From assembly GCF_012979275.1 (NCBI RefSeq), contig NZ_JABASZ010000025.1:1-64000 (forward strand): DNA of 64,000 nt, given 5' to 3'. This document shows, one piece after another, positions 24,816 through 33,568 of the stretch. Origin of the DNA: Pseudopontixanthobacter vadosimaris (GTDB lineage Bacteria; Pseudomonadota; Alphaproteobacteria; Sphingomonadales; Sphingomonadaceae). The position numbers and the translations under genes were made by a program. Position 1 is the stretch's first letter. Each line of letters begins with the position of its first letter. The notes under the pieces are model-generated. The model ran no database searches and had not been told where the DNA came from. It was given only the letters and a program-made list of their open reading frames with translations.

Positions 24816-24896
24816 CGTCGATATGGTGCGTACCAGGCCTGCACTATCGGACGCAGAGGCAAGCGTGGCCAGAATACGAAAGGGTGCCTGAGCGCA

Positions 24897-25277
24897 ATGT
24901 CCTCCGTCGATACACGCAACATCCCGCGGGACAGCCTGTTCCTGATGGCCGACGTCCGTGTCGACGGTCGGGACGAGGGGGAACGGGTAAAGGTCCGCAA
25001 TCTGTCCGCAGGCGGCATGATGGCCGATGGCGCGGTCGGGGTCGTTCGCGGTTCGCCCATTTCGGTCAATTTGCGAGGTGTCGGCTGGGTGGACGGTGTC
25101 GTGGCCTGGGTTCAGGACCACCGCTTCGGCATTGCTTTCGGCAGGGAAATCGACCCCAAGCTCGCACGCGCGCCGGTTAGCGTGAACAATGGCCCCTCGA
25201 CGCCGCGCTTCGTGCGCTCCGAAGTCCTGCATCCCGATCCGCGGTCTCGTCCGACTACGGGTTTGCGGAAAATCTGA
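24897..25277 (+). CDS. PilZ-domain protein (probable c-di-GMP receptor)
   Basis: 126 residues, a single PilZ domain. The c-di-GMP contact motifs are visible: R-x-x-x-R in RNIPRDSLF (about residues 7-11) and N-x-S-x-x-G in VRNLSAGGMMADG (about residues 38-44). The barrel continues through VVRGSPISVNLRGVGWVDGVVAWVQDHRFGIAFGREID, followed by a flexible Pro/Arg tail. It probably couples the second messenger to motility or envelope functions; the partner is unknown. The upstream region carries direct repeats and a near-CtrA box. Confidence 0.85.
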   Translation: MSSVDTRNIPRDSLFLMADVRVDGRDEGERVKVRNLSAGGMMADGAVGVVRGSPISVNLRGVGWVDGVVAWVQDHRFGIAFGREIDPKLARAPVSVNNGPSTPRFVRSEVLHPDPRSRPTTGLRKI

Positions 25278-25342
25278 TTCCCATGCGCCGCGTGGCGCAT
25301 CTTTCGCTGACCGCGTGCAGGCGATGTGCTAGGCGATCCGCA

Positions 25343-26860
25343 ATGTCCGCGCCTGCCTGCTCCCTGTTGCAATCCATCGCCCGATCCGTCCGGAAAGGCG
25401 CCACGCTTCTGTCCATCGTGTCCGGCGCGCTGTTGCTCTCCGCATGCGGTCAGAACAATGAGGATGGCCCGGTGGAGATCGCCTTCATCGGCAATCCGGC
25501 AACCCTGGTGCAAAGCGGCATGCGCCTGTCGCCCGCCGCACAGCAGATCCGTGCCGCGACGGCTCAGGGCCTGATCTCCATCGATGCCGCTGGCGAGATC
25601 GTGCCCGCTATGGCGGAGCGCTGGATCGTCACCGATGACGGGATGAGCTATATTTTCCGGCTGCGCGATTCCGACTGGCCCGACGGTTCGCGCCTGACGG
25701 CGGCATCGGTCCGCCAGTCGCTCCTGCGCAATATCGCCGCTTTGGAAGGAACATCCCTCGGCCTTGATCTCGGCAAGATAGAAGAGATACGCGCCATGAC
25801 GGGCCGCGTCGTCGAAATTCGCCTGAGCAGCCCGATGCCGGGTTTCCTGCAATTGCTGGCACAACCGGAACTCGGCCTGATGCGCGATGGCGAGGGTATA
25901 GGCCCGATGAATATCGTGGGCGATGGCGCTTCCGCTCTGCTCACCGTTCTTCCTCCCGAGATGCGAGGGCTGCCGCAGGCGGAAGACTGGCACGGCGAAT
26001 ACCGGCCTCTCCGTGTCCGCGTACTGGCCCCGGAAGAGGCGCTCGATTCGTTCAGACGCGGGGAGGTCGACGGAGTGTTCTCCGGTCGCATCGCCAGCCT
26101 GCCAATGGTGGATACCGGACCACTGGCGCGGGGAACCGTCCGGCTCGATGCGCCGCGCGGCCTGTTCGGACTGCGCTTCGCCTCTCTGGCCGGGTTCCTG
26201 GCCGATCCGGCGGCGCGGGAGGCCTTGTCGATGGCGATCGACCGGGACACGCTGCTCGCGCCTTTCAGCATTGGCGGCTGGAGCCCGGCCCTGAGCGTCG
26301 TCCCGCCGGAATTCGCCCGCCAACCGGAGGACGCCCAACCCGTTTGGGCAGGGCAGACGCTGGAGGAAAGGCGCGCCGTGGCTGCTGCCCGCGTCGCCGG
26401 ATATGAGCGGGATACGGGAGAAGCCGTGACCCTGCGCCTGGTGATGCCGAGGGGTCCGGGTGCCGATATACTCTTCGCCCGGCTGGCCGCGGATCTTGCT
26501 GCGATCGGCGTCGATGCCGCGCGCGTCCCGGCCGGAGAACCGGCGGAAATGAGGCTCGTCGACACCGTTGCCCGCTATGCCGCCCCTCGCTGGTATCTCA
26601 ACCAGTTCAACTGCTCGCTTGGTGGCGGCGCCTGTTCCGAAGCGGCCGATACTCTGGTCAGCGAGGCCTTGGCCGCTGACGATCCGGTGGCGGAGGATGC
26701 GCTGCTGGCGGCGGCAGAGGTCCGATTGAACGAAGCCCATATATTCATCCCTTTCGGCCCCCCGATCCGCTGGGCGCTGGTGCGGGCAGATCTTCCGGGC
26801 TTTGTCGAGAATGGCTGGAGCCTGCATCCCTTGTTCCCGATGGCGCAGCGTCCCATCTGA
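25343..26860 (+). CDS. Extracellular solute-binding lipoprotein, family 5 (peptide/opine type)
   Basis: About 505 residues. A signal sequence with lipobox LLLSAC-G (Cys about residue 35 from this start) marks a lipoprotein; a start at 25283 is also open, with a weak GGA site but an unusually long leader. SBP_bac_5 features: IRAATAQGLISIDAAGEIVPAMAERW, YIFRLRDSDWPDGSRLTAASV, AREALSMAIDRDTLLAPFSIGG. It should bind peptides or similar ligands at the outer face of the inner membrane. No permease or ATPase gene is adjacent, so its transporter partner is unknown. Confidence 0.85.
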   Translation: MSAPACSLLQSIARSVRKGATLLSIVSGALLLSACGQNNEDGPVEIAFIGNPATLVQSGMRLSPAAQQIRAATAQGLISIDAAGEIVPAMAERWIVTDDGMSYIFRLRDSDWPDGSRLTAASVRQSLLRNIAALEGTSLGLDLGKIEEIRAMTGRVVEIRLSSPMPGFLQLLAQPELGLMRDGEGIGPMNIVGDGASALLTVLPPEMRGLPQAEDWHGEYRPLRVRVLAPEEALDSFRRGEVDGVFSGRIASLPMVDTGPLARGTVRLDAPRGLFGLRFASLAGFLADPAAREALSMAIDRDTLLAPFSIGGWSPALSVVPPEFARQPEDAQPVWAGQTLEERRAVAAARVAGYERDTGEAVTLRLVMPRGPGADILFARLAADLAAIGVDAARVPAGEPAEMRLVDTVARYAAPRWYLNQFNCSLGGGACSEAADTLVSEALAADDPVAEDALLAAAEVRLNEAHIFIPFGPPIRWALVRADLPGFVENGWSLHPLFPMAQRPI

Positions 26861-26923
26861 TATCAGGCGGCGTGAGACTTACAGCCCGGGTTCGACGACC
26901 GGCACGATACAGGATTAACTGCG

Positions 26924-27394
26924 ATGGACGACCCGAACAATCCGCGCGACATGATGTCGCCGCCCCGTACCGGCGATGACCGGCCACCGCAGCAATTGCA
27001 TAAGATGGGGTTCGATCTTCCGCTGGGAAACGATCTCGCTTCCATCCGCCGCCGGATCGAACAGGCCGAACGCCTGCTCGAGAGCAGCTTCACCATTCCC
27101 GGCACCAATTATCCGGTGGGTCTGGATGCTGTGATCGGGCTGGTTCCCGTCGTAGGCGATCTGATTTCGGCGGCGCTCGGCAGCTATATCGTGTGGGAGG
27201 CGCGCAATCTCGGCCTGCCTAAATGGAAGCTGTTCCGGATGATGGGCAATCTCGGCGTGGACACGGCCATCGGCGCCATCCCGCTGGTCGGCGATGCCTT
27301 CGACCTCGCCTTCCGGTCCAACACCCGAAACTTGCGAATCGTGCGGCGTCATCTCGACAAGCATCATCCCGAAACGCGGATCATCGAACAATGA
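26924..27394 (+). CDS. DUF4112 membrane protein
   Basis: 156 residues. The N-terminus is Pro/Asp-rich, then the DUF4112 core: LESSFTIPGTNYPVGLDAVIGLVPVVGDLISAALGSYIVW and LFRMMGNLGVDTAIGAIPLVGDAFDLAFRSNTRNLRIV. The two G-x-(I/V)-P-x-V/L-G-D motifs lie in short hydrophobic stretches, so the protein is probably membrane-associated. Function unknown in all species. It lies 12 bp upstream of kynA and may be the first gene of that transcript. Confidence 0.85.
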   Translation: MDDPNNPRDMMSPPRTGDDRPPQQLHKMGFDLPLGNDLASIRRRIEQAERLLESSFTIPGTNYPVGLDAVIGLVPVVGDLISAALGSYIVWEARNLGLPKWKLFRMMGNLGVDTAIGAIPLVGDAFDLAFRSNTRNLRIVRRHLDKHHPETRIIEQ

Positions 27395-27406
27395 AGGGTG
27401 CGCTTC

Positions 27407-28198
27407 ATGCCGTCTGACGTGACCTACGCCTCTTATCTGGATCTTGATCGCATTCTGTCGGCGCAGCATCCGGCGTCGGATGCTCACGACGAAATGCTGT
27501 TCATCGTGGTGCATCAGGCCAGCGAATTGTGGCTCAAACTCTGCCTGCACGAATTGCGCGCCGCGCGGCAGGGGATCATCGCGGGCGATCTGCGGCCCGC
27601 CTTCAAGATGCTGGCGCGGGTGGCGCGGGCGCAGAACCAGCTGATCCACAGCTGGGAAGTCCTGTCGACCATGACGCCGCACGACTATTCGCGTGTGCGC
27701 CCGTTTCTCGGCACTTCGTCGGGCTTTCAGTCGGCGCAATACCGGTTGATGGAATTCATGCTGGGCGGGCGCAATCCCGACATGGTCACCATGCACGAGG
27801 CAACGCCCGAAGTGGCGCGCGAATTGCGCGCCGAACTGGACCGCCCCAGCCTTTATGACGAGGCGGTGCGGCTGCTGGCGCGGCGCGGCTTTGCCATTCC
27901 CGGTGACGTGCTGAACCGTGAGACGGGCGGGGCATGGCAGCCGAGCGAAGCCGTGGAAGCTGCATGGGCCGACATCTACCGCAATCCCGAAGAGCATTGG
28001 GATCTGTACGAACTGGCGGAAAAGCTGGTCGATCTGGAATATCACTTCCAGCGCTGGCGTTTCGGCCATCTCAAGACGGTGGAGCGGATCATCGGCTTCA
28101 AGCGCGGCACGGGCGGTACCGCCGGGGTGGCCTATCTCGCCAAGGTGCTCGAGCAGACCTTCTTCCCCGAATTGCTGTCGGTGAGGACCGAAATATGA
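27407..28198 (+). CDS. kynA: Tryptophan 2,3-dioxygenase
   Basis: 263 residues. TDO signature: YASYLDLDRILSAQHP, HDEMLFIVVHQASELWLKL (distal His), LIHSWEVLSTMTPHDYSRVRPFLGTSSGFQS, and the proximal heme His in FQRWRFGHLKTVERIIGFKRGTGGT. It oxidises L-tryptophan to N-formylkynurenine. ATG at 27407 was chosen over a GTG nine bases earlier because of GAAGG at suitable spacing. Overlaps kynB by 4 bp; the three kyn genes form one operon converting tryptophan to anthranilate. Confidence 0.95.
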   Translation: MPSDVTYASYLDLDRILSAQHPASDAHDEMLFIVVHQASELWLKLCLHELRAARQGIIAGDLRPAFKMLARVARAQNQLIHSWEVLSTMTPHDYSRVRPFLGTSSGFQSAQYRLMEFMLGGRNPDMVTMHEATPEVARELRAELDRPSLYDEAVRLLARRGFAIPGDVLNRETGGAWQPSEAVEAAWADIYRNPEEHWDLYELAEKLVDLEYHFQRWRFGHLKTVERIIGFKRGTGGTAGVAYLAKVLEQTFFPELLSVRTEI

Positions 28199-28836
28199 GC
28201 AGCTGGAAATCCGCCAGGCGCATCCATGACATTTCGCAGACCCTGCGTCCCGGTCTGCCGGTCTGGCCGGGCGATACCGATTTCACGCTGGAGCGCAGCT
28301 GGCGAATGGAGGACGGTTCGCCGGTAAACGTGGCACGCATGACGATGTCGACCCATTCGGGCACGCATGGCGATGCCCCGCTGCATTACGCCCATGATGC
28401 GGGTGATGCCGCCAGCCTCGCTCTCGACCCTTATATCGGCGAATGCCTGGTGGTCGATGCCCGCGATGCCGGCCCCGTCATCGGTATCGGCGATCTGCCG
28501 GATATCGAAAGCACCGATCGCGTGCTGTTCCGCACCTTCGACAAATTTCCCCATCATGCCTGGCCCGACAGCTTTACCACCATCGCGCCAGAGGCGATCG
28601 ACTGGCTGGCGGTGCAGGGCGTGAAGCTGGTCGGACTGGACTCGCCATCGCTCGACCCGCAGGATTCCAAGGACATGGCGGCGCATCTGGCCGTGCTGAA
28701 GGCTGATATGCGGATATTGGAAGGGCTGGTCCTGGATGAGATCAAGCCGGGGCGGTATGAATTGATCGCCCTGCCGCTGAAGATAGCAGGCGGCGATGCC
28801 GGCCTCTGCCGTGCAATCCTGCGTGAACTGGCATGA
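28195..28836 (+). CDS. kynB: Kynurenine formamidase (arylformamidase)
   Basis: 213 residues from MSSWKSARRIHDIS. The cyclase-like KynB family: LRPGLPVWPGDTDF, the metal motif THSGTHGDAPLHY (H-x-G-T-H-x-D-x-P), LVGLDSPSLDPQDSKDM, and ILEGLVLDEIKPGRYELIALPLKIAGGDA. It hydrolyses N-formylkynurenine to kynurenine and formate with a divalent metal. The start overlaps the kynA stop (ATGA) and the stop overlaps kynU. All metal ligands are intact. Confidence 0.94.
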   Translation: MSSWKSARRIHDISQTLRPGLPVWPGDTDFTLERSWRMEDGSPVNVARMTMSTHSGTHGDAPLHYAHDAGDAASLALDPYIGECLVVDARDAGPVIGIGDLPDIESTDRVLFRTFDKFPHHAWPDSFTTIAPEAIDWLAVQGVKLVGLDSPSLDPQDSKDMAAHLAVLKADMRILEGLVLDEIKPGRYELIALPLKIAGGDAGLCRAILRELA

Positions 28837-30098
28837 ATTTGCGCAAGGAAGCTGTCCGCCGCGATAAGGCCGATCCGCTCGCCCGCTATCGCGAGCGTTT
28901 TCATCTGCCGGACGGGATCATCTATCTCGACGGCAATTCGCTTGGCGCTCTGCCGAAGGCCACCTGCGAACGCATGGCGCAGGTGGTGACCGGGGAATGG
29001 GGTCAGGGGCTGATCCGTAGCTGGAACGATGCGGGGAGCGGCGGCGCAGGCTGGATTTCGCTTTCGCGGCGGGTCGGGGCGAAGATCGCGCCGCTGATCG
29101 GCGCCGATACGGAGGAGGTGATCGCCTGCGATTCCACCTCGGTCAATCTGTTCAAGCTGATCGCCGCGGCGCTGGACATGCAGGCGCGGCAGGCAGGCGG
29201 TGCCGGTCTGAACGCGCGCAAGGTGATCCTGTCAGAAGCCGGCAATTTCCCGACCGATCTTTACATGATCGCCGGTCTGGAGCGGCAGGGACTGGCGGAG
29301 CGCCGGCTGGCCGAACGCGATGGCATCGCGGCGGCACTCTCGGGCGACGTGGCCCTGCTGATGCTGACCCATGTTCACTACAAGACCGGTGCGATGTACG
29401 ACATGCGGGCGCTGACCGCCGCTGCGCAGGATGCCGGCGCGTTGGTGCTTTGGGATCTGTCCCATTCGACCGGTGCGGTGCCGGTCGTGCTGAACGATTG
29501 CAACGCCGATTTCGCGGTGGGTTGCGGCTATAAATATCTGAATGGCGGGCCGGGCGCGCCAGCCTTCGCCTATGCCGCGCGCAGGCACCACGACAGGCTG
29601 GCACAGCCGCTGACGGGTTGGTTCGGCCATGAACGGCCTTTCGCTTTCGTTGACGATTATGCTCCTGCGCCGGGTATCGAAAGGATGCTCGCCGGGACGC
29701 CCCCGGTGCTGGGCCTCAGCGCGCTTGAAGTCGGAGTGGACCTGATTGCAGAGATCGGCATCGCCAATTTGCGCGAGAAATCGCTGAAAATGGGAGCTTT
29801 CTTCCTCGAATGCCTCGAGCAGATGAACCTCACCTTGGAGCTGGTCAGCCCCGCGAATGGCGCGGAACGGGGCAGCCAGCTGTCGTTCCGCCACGACGAA
29901 GCCTATGCCATCAGCCAGGCGTTGATCGCACGCGGAGTGATCGGCGATTTCCGCGATCCGGACATTTTGCGGCTGGGCTTCGCCCCCGCCTATCTGTCGT
30001 TTGGCGATCTTTGGCAGGCGGCGGATATTCTGCGGCAGGTCATCACCAATCGGGAATGGGACCGGGACCAATTTCGCAGGCGGGCCGCCGTGACCTGA
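28833..30098 (+). CDS. kynU: Kynureninase
   Basis: 421 residues, PLP enzyme of the aspartate aminotransferase fold. YLDGNSLGALPK near the N-terminus, CDSTSVNLFKLI, LTHVHYKTGAMYDM, LWDLSHSTGAVPV, and the PLP lysine in FAVGCGYKYLNGGPGAPAF (about residue 233), then LTGWFGHERPF and ERMLAGTPPVLGLSALEVG. It cleaves kynurenine to anthranilate and alanine. Coupled to kynB by a 4-bp overlap; the pathway is complete to anthranilate. Confidence 0.95.
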   Translation: MNLRKEAVRRDKADPLARYRERFHLPDGIIYLDGNSLGALPKATCERMAQVVTGEWGQGLIRSWNDAGSGGAGWISLSRRVGAKIAPLIGADTEEVIACDSTSVNLFKLIAAALDMQARQAGGAGLNARKVILSEAGNFPTDLYMIAGLERQGLAERRLAERDGIAAALSGDVALLMLTHVHYKTGAMYDMRALTAAAQDAGALVLWDLSHSTGAVPVVLNDCNADFAVGCGYKYLNGGPGAPAFAYAARRHHDRLAQPLTGWFGHERPFAFVDDYAPAPGIERMLAGTPPVLGLSALEVGVDLIAEIGIANLREKSLKMGAFFLECLEQMNLTLELVSPANGAERGSQLSFRHDEAYAISQALIARGVIGDFRDPDILRLGFAPAYLSFGDLWQAADILRQVITNREWDRDQFRRRAAVT

Positions 30099-30114
30099 TC
30101 GGCGGAGCTGGGCG

Positions 30115-30720
30115 TCAGGCTTCCAGCTCGATGTCCCAATACAGCCAGTCGCGCCAGGTCTCGTGCAGGAAACCTGGCGGGAACCGCTTGCCCCGCTGTT
30201 GCAATTGCCAGCTGGTCGGGCGGATCGGTCGCACCTGCGTCATATGCGCCTGCGAGGGGGTGCGCCCGCCCTTCTTCATATTGCAGGGCGCACAGGCGGT
30301 GACGATATTCTCCCACGTCGTTTTCCCGCCCATTCGCCGGGGAATGACGTGATCGAAGGTAAGATGGCTGTTGTCGCCGCAATATTGGCAGGCGAAACGG
30401 TCGCGCAGGAACAGGTTGAACCGTGTGAAGGCCGGAAATTCGCTGGGCCGCACATATTGGCGCAGCGCGATGACCGAAGGTATCTGCATGTCGAGCGATG
30501 GCGAATGCACGTTCCGGTCATAGCTGGCGATGATATCCACCCGGTCGAGGAACACCGCCTTGATCGCGGTCTGCCAGGGCCAGATGCTGAGGGGATAATA
30601 GGACAGCGGCGTGTAGTCGGCGTTCAGCACCAGCGCCGGGCAGGATTGCGGACTGCGCGTCGCATCTTCCTCGGCGCTGCGAAAGCGCGCGGCTGTTTCG
30701 ATCAGATCGGCCTTGAACAC
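30115..30720 (-). CDS. HNH endonuclease-family protein
   Basis: 201 residues from a GTG start preceded by AGGAGGGA about 10 nt upstream; no ATG is available near. HNH layout: FACQYCGDNSHLTFDHVIP (C-x2-C, then DH), RRMGGKTTWENIVTACAPCNMKKGG (N and second C-x2-C). The N-terminal half contains PALVLNADYTPLSYYPLSIWPW, typical of the chromosomal HNH proteins conserved in alphaproteobacteria. It is not next to phage or restriction genes. Role unproven, possibly DNA repair or processing. Confidence 0.85.
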   Translation of the reverse strand: MFKADLIETAARFRSAEEDATRSPQSCPALVLNADYTPLSYYPLSIWPWQTAIKAVFLDRVDIIASYDRNVHSPSLDMQIPSVIALRQYVRPSEFPAFTRFNLFLRDRFACQYCGDNSHLTFDHVIPRRMGGKTTWENIVTACAPCNMKKGGRTPSQAHMTQVRPIRPTSWQLQQRGKRFPPGFLHETWRDWLYWDIELEA

Positions 30721-30834
30721 GGTCGGCGTTCCCTCCTGATGGTTGTACAGGGACCATTGCCGAAGGAAAAAATCAACCCTGTTACGTCTGCCCCTCCACA
30801 GCCATTCCGTTAATTGCGCGGGTCCGCTAACGTC

Positions 30835-31698
30835 ATGCAGATCATGATCGTCTCGCGCTTCGCCCCCAGTCCCAACGGTCCGCTGCACCTTGGCCATGCT
30901 CTGTCGGCCATCGTCGCGCATGATGCGGCAGAAGCGGAAGGCGGCCTTGCGCTGCTGCGGATCGAGGATGTGGATGCGGCCCGCGCCCGGCCTGACATGG
31001 CGGCGGAATTCCGCGCCGATTTGACATGGCTCGGCCTCCAATTCGGCGAAGTTCCGGCACAGTCGCTGCGGCTGGATGACTATGCACGGGCTGCCGATCG
31101 CCTGAAGGCCGATGGCCTCCTTTATCCCTGCCGCTGCAGCCGGACCGAACAGGCCCGCGACAGGCCCGCCGCCGAGGAGCGTTCCGCAGGTGGCACCGCG
31201 CCCGCCCGGTGCCGCATCTGCAAGACGGGCCTGAGCGATGCGGCAGAGGAGCCTGGCACCCGGCCCGTCGCCTGGCGGCTGGACATCATCGAAGCCATGC
31301 GGCGCACCGGCCCCCTGCGCTGGACCGACATGCGCGCCGGACCGCAGAACGCCCGGCCCGATCTGCTGGGCGATATCGTCCTGGTGCCGAAACATGCCGC
31401 TGCCGCCTATCATCTGGCCGCGACGCTGGACGATGCGGCCGATGGGGTGACGCTGGTCACGCGGGGGCAGGATCTGTTTGCCGCCACGCATGTGCATCGC
31501 CTGCTGCAGGCCCTGCTCGGCCTGCCGGTTCCGCAATGGCTCCACCATCCGCTGGTCCGGGACGAAAGCGGCGAGAAGCTGGCGAAAAGCCGCCTGTCGG
31601 CATCGCTCGCCAGCCGCCGCCATGCCGGTGAGGACGGGCTGGAACTGGCCCGCGCCCTGCGCGAGGGGCGGCTGCCTTCAGGGCTGCACCTGTTCTAG
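30835..31698 (+). CDS. gluQ: Glutamyl-Q tRNA(Asp) synthetase
   Basis: About 287 residues. Class I synthetase HIGH-type motif PNGPLHLGHALSA and KLAKS (KMSKS-like) near the C-terminus. Zinc cysteines in YPCRCSRTEQ and ARCRICKTG. It lacks the C-terminal anticodon-binding domain of GltX, which defines GluQRS. It attaches glutamate to queuosine in tRNA-Asp. A further in-frame ATG lies 9 nt downstream; neither has a strong ribosome site. Confidence 0.9.
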   Translation: MQIMIVSRFAPSPNGPLHLGHALSAIVAHDAAEAEGGLALLRIEDVDAARARPDMAAEFRADLTWLGLQFGEVPAQSLRLDDYARAADRLKADGLLYPCRCSRTEQARDRPAAEERSAGGTAPARCRICKTGLSDAAEEPGTRPVAWRLDIIEAMRRTGPLRWTDMRAGPQNARPDLLGDIVLVPKHAAAAYHLAATLDDAADGVTLVTRGQDLFAATHVHRLLQALLGLPVPQWLHHPLVRDESGEKLAKSRLSASLASRRHAGEDGLELARALREGRLPSGLHLF

Positions 31699-31731
31699 CA
31701 TTCCGCCGCCGCCGGGCCTATATGGCAAGGC

Positions 31732-31962
31732 ATGAACACTCTGCTCGTCATCCTGCTTGTCGTCCTGTGCGGACTTGTCGTCTATTCTCTCGTGCGGGGC
31801 ATCATCGCCTTCATGAAAAGCACCAAGATCGATCTCGAAACGGGGGAGGGGCAGGATGCTACCGACATGCAGCTGATGCAGAACAAGATGATGTTCGCCC
31901 GCATCAAATATCAGGCCCTTGCGGTTCTGGTGGTGGCGGTTTTACTGATGATCAGCAACTGA
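31732..31962 (+). CDS. Small twin-transmembrane protein, HIG1-like
   Basis: 76 residues with two hydrophobic helices (about residues 3-24 and 60-74) separated by a polar loop including TGEGQDATDMQLMQNKMMFARIKYQA; that M-x-x-R-x-x-x-Q pattern is typical of HIG1-domain proteins. HIG1 proteins associate with cytochrome oxidase supercomplexes. It lies 12 bp upstream of the cobalamin adenosyltransferase gene, probably co-transcribed. Confidence 0.75.
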   Translation: MNTLLVILLVVLCGLVVYSLVRGIIAFMKSTKIDLETGEGQDATDMQLMQNKMMFARIKYQALAVLVVAVLLMISN

Positions 31963-31974
31963 TCCGATCGCATC

Positions 31975-32553
31975 ATGGTAAAGCTGAACAAGATTTACAC
32001 GCGAACGGGCGATGATGGCACTACGGGCCTCGTCGATGGCTCGCGCGCTGCAAAACACGCCCTGCGGATCGAAGCGATCGGCCGGGTGGACGAGGCGAAC
32101 AGCGCCGTTGGTCTTGCTGCCGCCGCGCTGAAGGACACCCTACATCGCGATGCGCTGATGCGGGTGCAGAACGACCTGTTCGATCTCGGTGCCGATCTCG
32201 CCACGCCAGCGGACGACAAGGATGATTTTGCACCTTCGGACATGGTCCTGCGGATCGTTCCGGCGCAGACCGACTGGCTCGAACAGGCGATCGACTCCTT
32301 CAACGAAAACCTCGGACCGCTCACCAGCTTCGTCCTGCCCGGCGGCAGCGAGGCTGCGGCACGAACTCATGTCGCCCGCGCCACGACTCGCGCGGCAGAG
32401 CGGGCGATGACCCGGCTGGCCGAAGAAGAGGCGATCAATCCGGCGGCGATCGCCTATGTCAATCGCCTGTCCGATCTTCTGTTCGTGCTGGCACGGGTGC
32501 TGAACGACAATGGCGGGTCGGACGTCAAATGGGTTCCCGGCGGCAGCCGCTGA
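31975..32553 (+). CDS. Cob(I)alamin adenosyltransferase, PduO type
   Basis: 192 residues. TRTGDDGTTGLVDGSRAAKHALRI (ATP-binding N-terminus, kept here as motif TGDDGTTGL), RVDEANSAVGLA, QNDLFDLGADLATP, SFVLPGGSEAAARTHVARATTRAAERAM and VNRLSDLLFVLAR. It transfers the adenosyl group of ATP to cob(I)alamin or cob(I)yrinic diamide to give coenzyme B12. The length is normal. No B12-dependent mutase gene is in the window. Confidence 0.93.
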   Translation: MVKLNKIYTRTGDDGTTGLVDGSRAAKHALRIEAIGRVDEANSAVGLAAAALKDTLHRDALMRVQNDLFDLGADLATPADDKDDFAPSDMVLRIVPAQTDWLEQAIDSFNENLGPLTSFVLPGGSEAAARTHVARATTRAAERAMTRLAEEEAINPAAIAYVNRLSDLLFVLARVLNDNGGSDVKWVPGGSR

Positions 32554-32642
32554 TCTGCACATCAGGCATGTTCCGTAGGCTGGAAGTTTCGATCCCGATG
32601 CTCTAGCGCAGCCATCCATGCTGCATCTGCGAAGGATTCAAA

Positions 32643-33515
32643 GTGATCAATAAAGTGGCCGTAATCGGCGCGGGCCAGATGGGTTCGGGCATCGCCCAGA
32701 CCATCGCCCGACACGGAATGGAGGTGATGCTTTCCGATGTCGATCTCGCAGTCGCGGAAAAGGCGCGCGAAAAGATCGGCGCGGCACTCGCGCGCATGAT
32801 TTCGCGCGGCAAGATCGAAGCTGGCGTAGCTGAGAGCGCTCTGGCGCGGATCACGCCGGTCGCCAGTTATGAACCAATGGCCGATGCCGATTTGATCATC
32901 GAGGCCGCAACCGAAAAGGAAGCGGTAAAGCGCGCGATTTTCGCCGAAGCGGGCAAGGTGCTGCGAGGCGATGCAATACTCGCCAGCAATACCAGTTCAA
33001 TTCCCATCACCCGCATGGCGCAGGCCAGCCCCGACCCTGCCCGCTTCATCGGGCTGCATTTCTTCAACCCGGTGCCGGTCATGGGCCTCATCGAAGTGAT
33101 TCCCGGCCTTGCCACCAGCGACGACACGGTGGCGCGCGTGCGCCAGTTCGCAAAGCGGCTGAACAAGGAAGTGGTGGAAGCACAGGACGAGCCGGGTTTC
33201 GTCGTCAACCGCATCCTGCTGCCGATGATCAACGAGGCAGTTTTCGTGCTGGGGCAGGGCACCGCCGATGTCGCCGATATCGACAAGGGCTGCCGCATAG
33301 GCCTCAATCACCCGATGGGCCCGCTGGAACTGGCGGATTTCGTGGGGCTGGACACCTGCCTCGATATTATCATGGTGCTGTATAACACCACGGGCGACAG
33401 CAAGTACCGGCCCGCGCCGTTGCTGGTCAAATATGTCGAGGCCGGCTGGCTCGGCCGCAAGAGTGGGCGAGGCTTCTACGATTATTCCGGGCAGGAGCCT
33501 GTCCCGACCCGTTAA
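32643..33515 (+). CDS. 3-hydroxybutyryl-CoA dehydrogenase
   Basis: 290 residues, GTG start. NAD-binding motif VIGAGQMGSGIAQ, catalytic region GLHFFNPVPVMGLIEVI (His), NRILLPMINEAVFVLGQG and HPMGPLELADFVGLD in the C-terminal domain. It oxidises L-3-hydroxyacyl-CoA (typically hydroxybutyryl-CoA) in fatty-acid or butanoate metabolism. Monofunctional; no hydratase fused. The position after the cobalamin gene is not functionally informative. Confidence 0.92.
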   Translation: MINKVAVIGAGQMGSGIAQTIARHGMEVMLSDVDLAVAEKAREKIGAALARMISRGKIEAGVAESALARITPVASYEPMADADLIIEAATEKEAVKRAIFAEAGKVLRGDAILASNTSSIPITRMAQASPDPARFIGLHFFNPVPVMGLIEVIPGLATSDDTVARVRQFAKRLNKEVVEAQDEPGFVVNRILLPMINEAVFVLGQGTADVADIDKGCRIGLNHPMGPLELADFVGLDTCLDIIMVLYNTTGDSKYRPAPLLVKYVEAGWLGRKSGRGFYDYSGQEPVPTR

Positions 33516-33519
33516 GGCG

Positions 33520-33545
33520 GGAACATGGCGCCAGCCCCGGTCGTT
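33520..33545 (+). promoter_or_regulatory. Perfect general-stress (sigma-EcfG) promoter
   Basis: GGAAC (33520-33524), 17 nt, CGTT (33542-33545), exactly the alphaproteobacterial EcfG consensus. Transcription should begin near 33553, leaving a short leader to the ATG at 33569 with AAGGAG between. The motif begins 5 bp after the preceding stop codon, so it serves only the 122-residue protein downstream. Confidence 0.65.
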
Positions 33546-33568
33546 GATGCGGCAAAGGAGAATTCGCC

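Noticed and set aside
25112-26827. 571-codon open frame antisense to the solute-binding protein
   Set aside because: The plus-strand gene has a lipobox and family motifs; the antisense has none.
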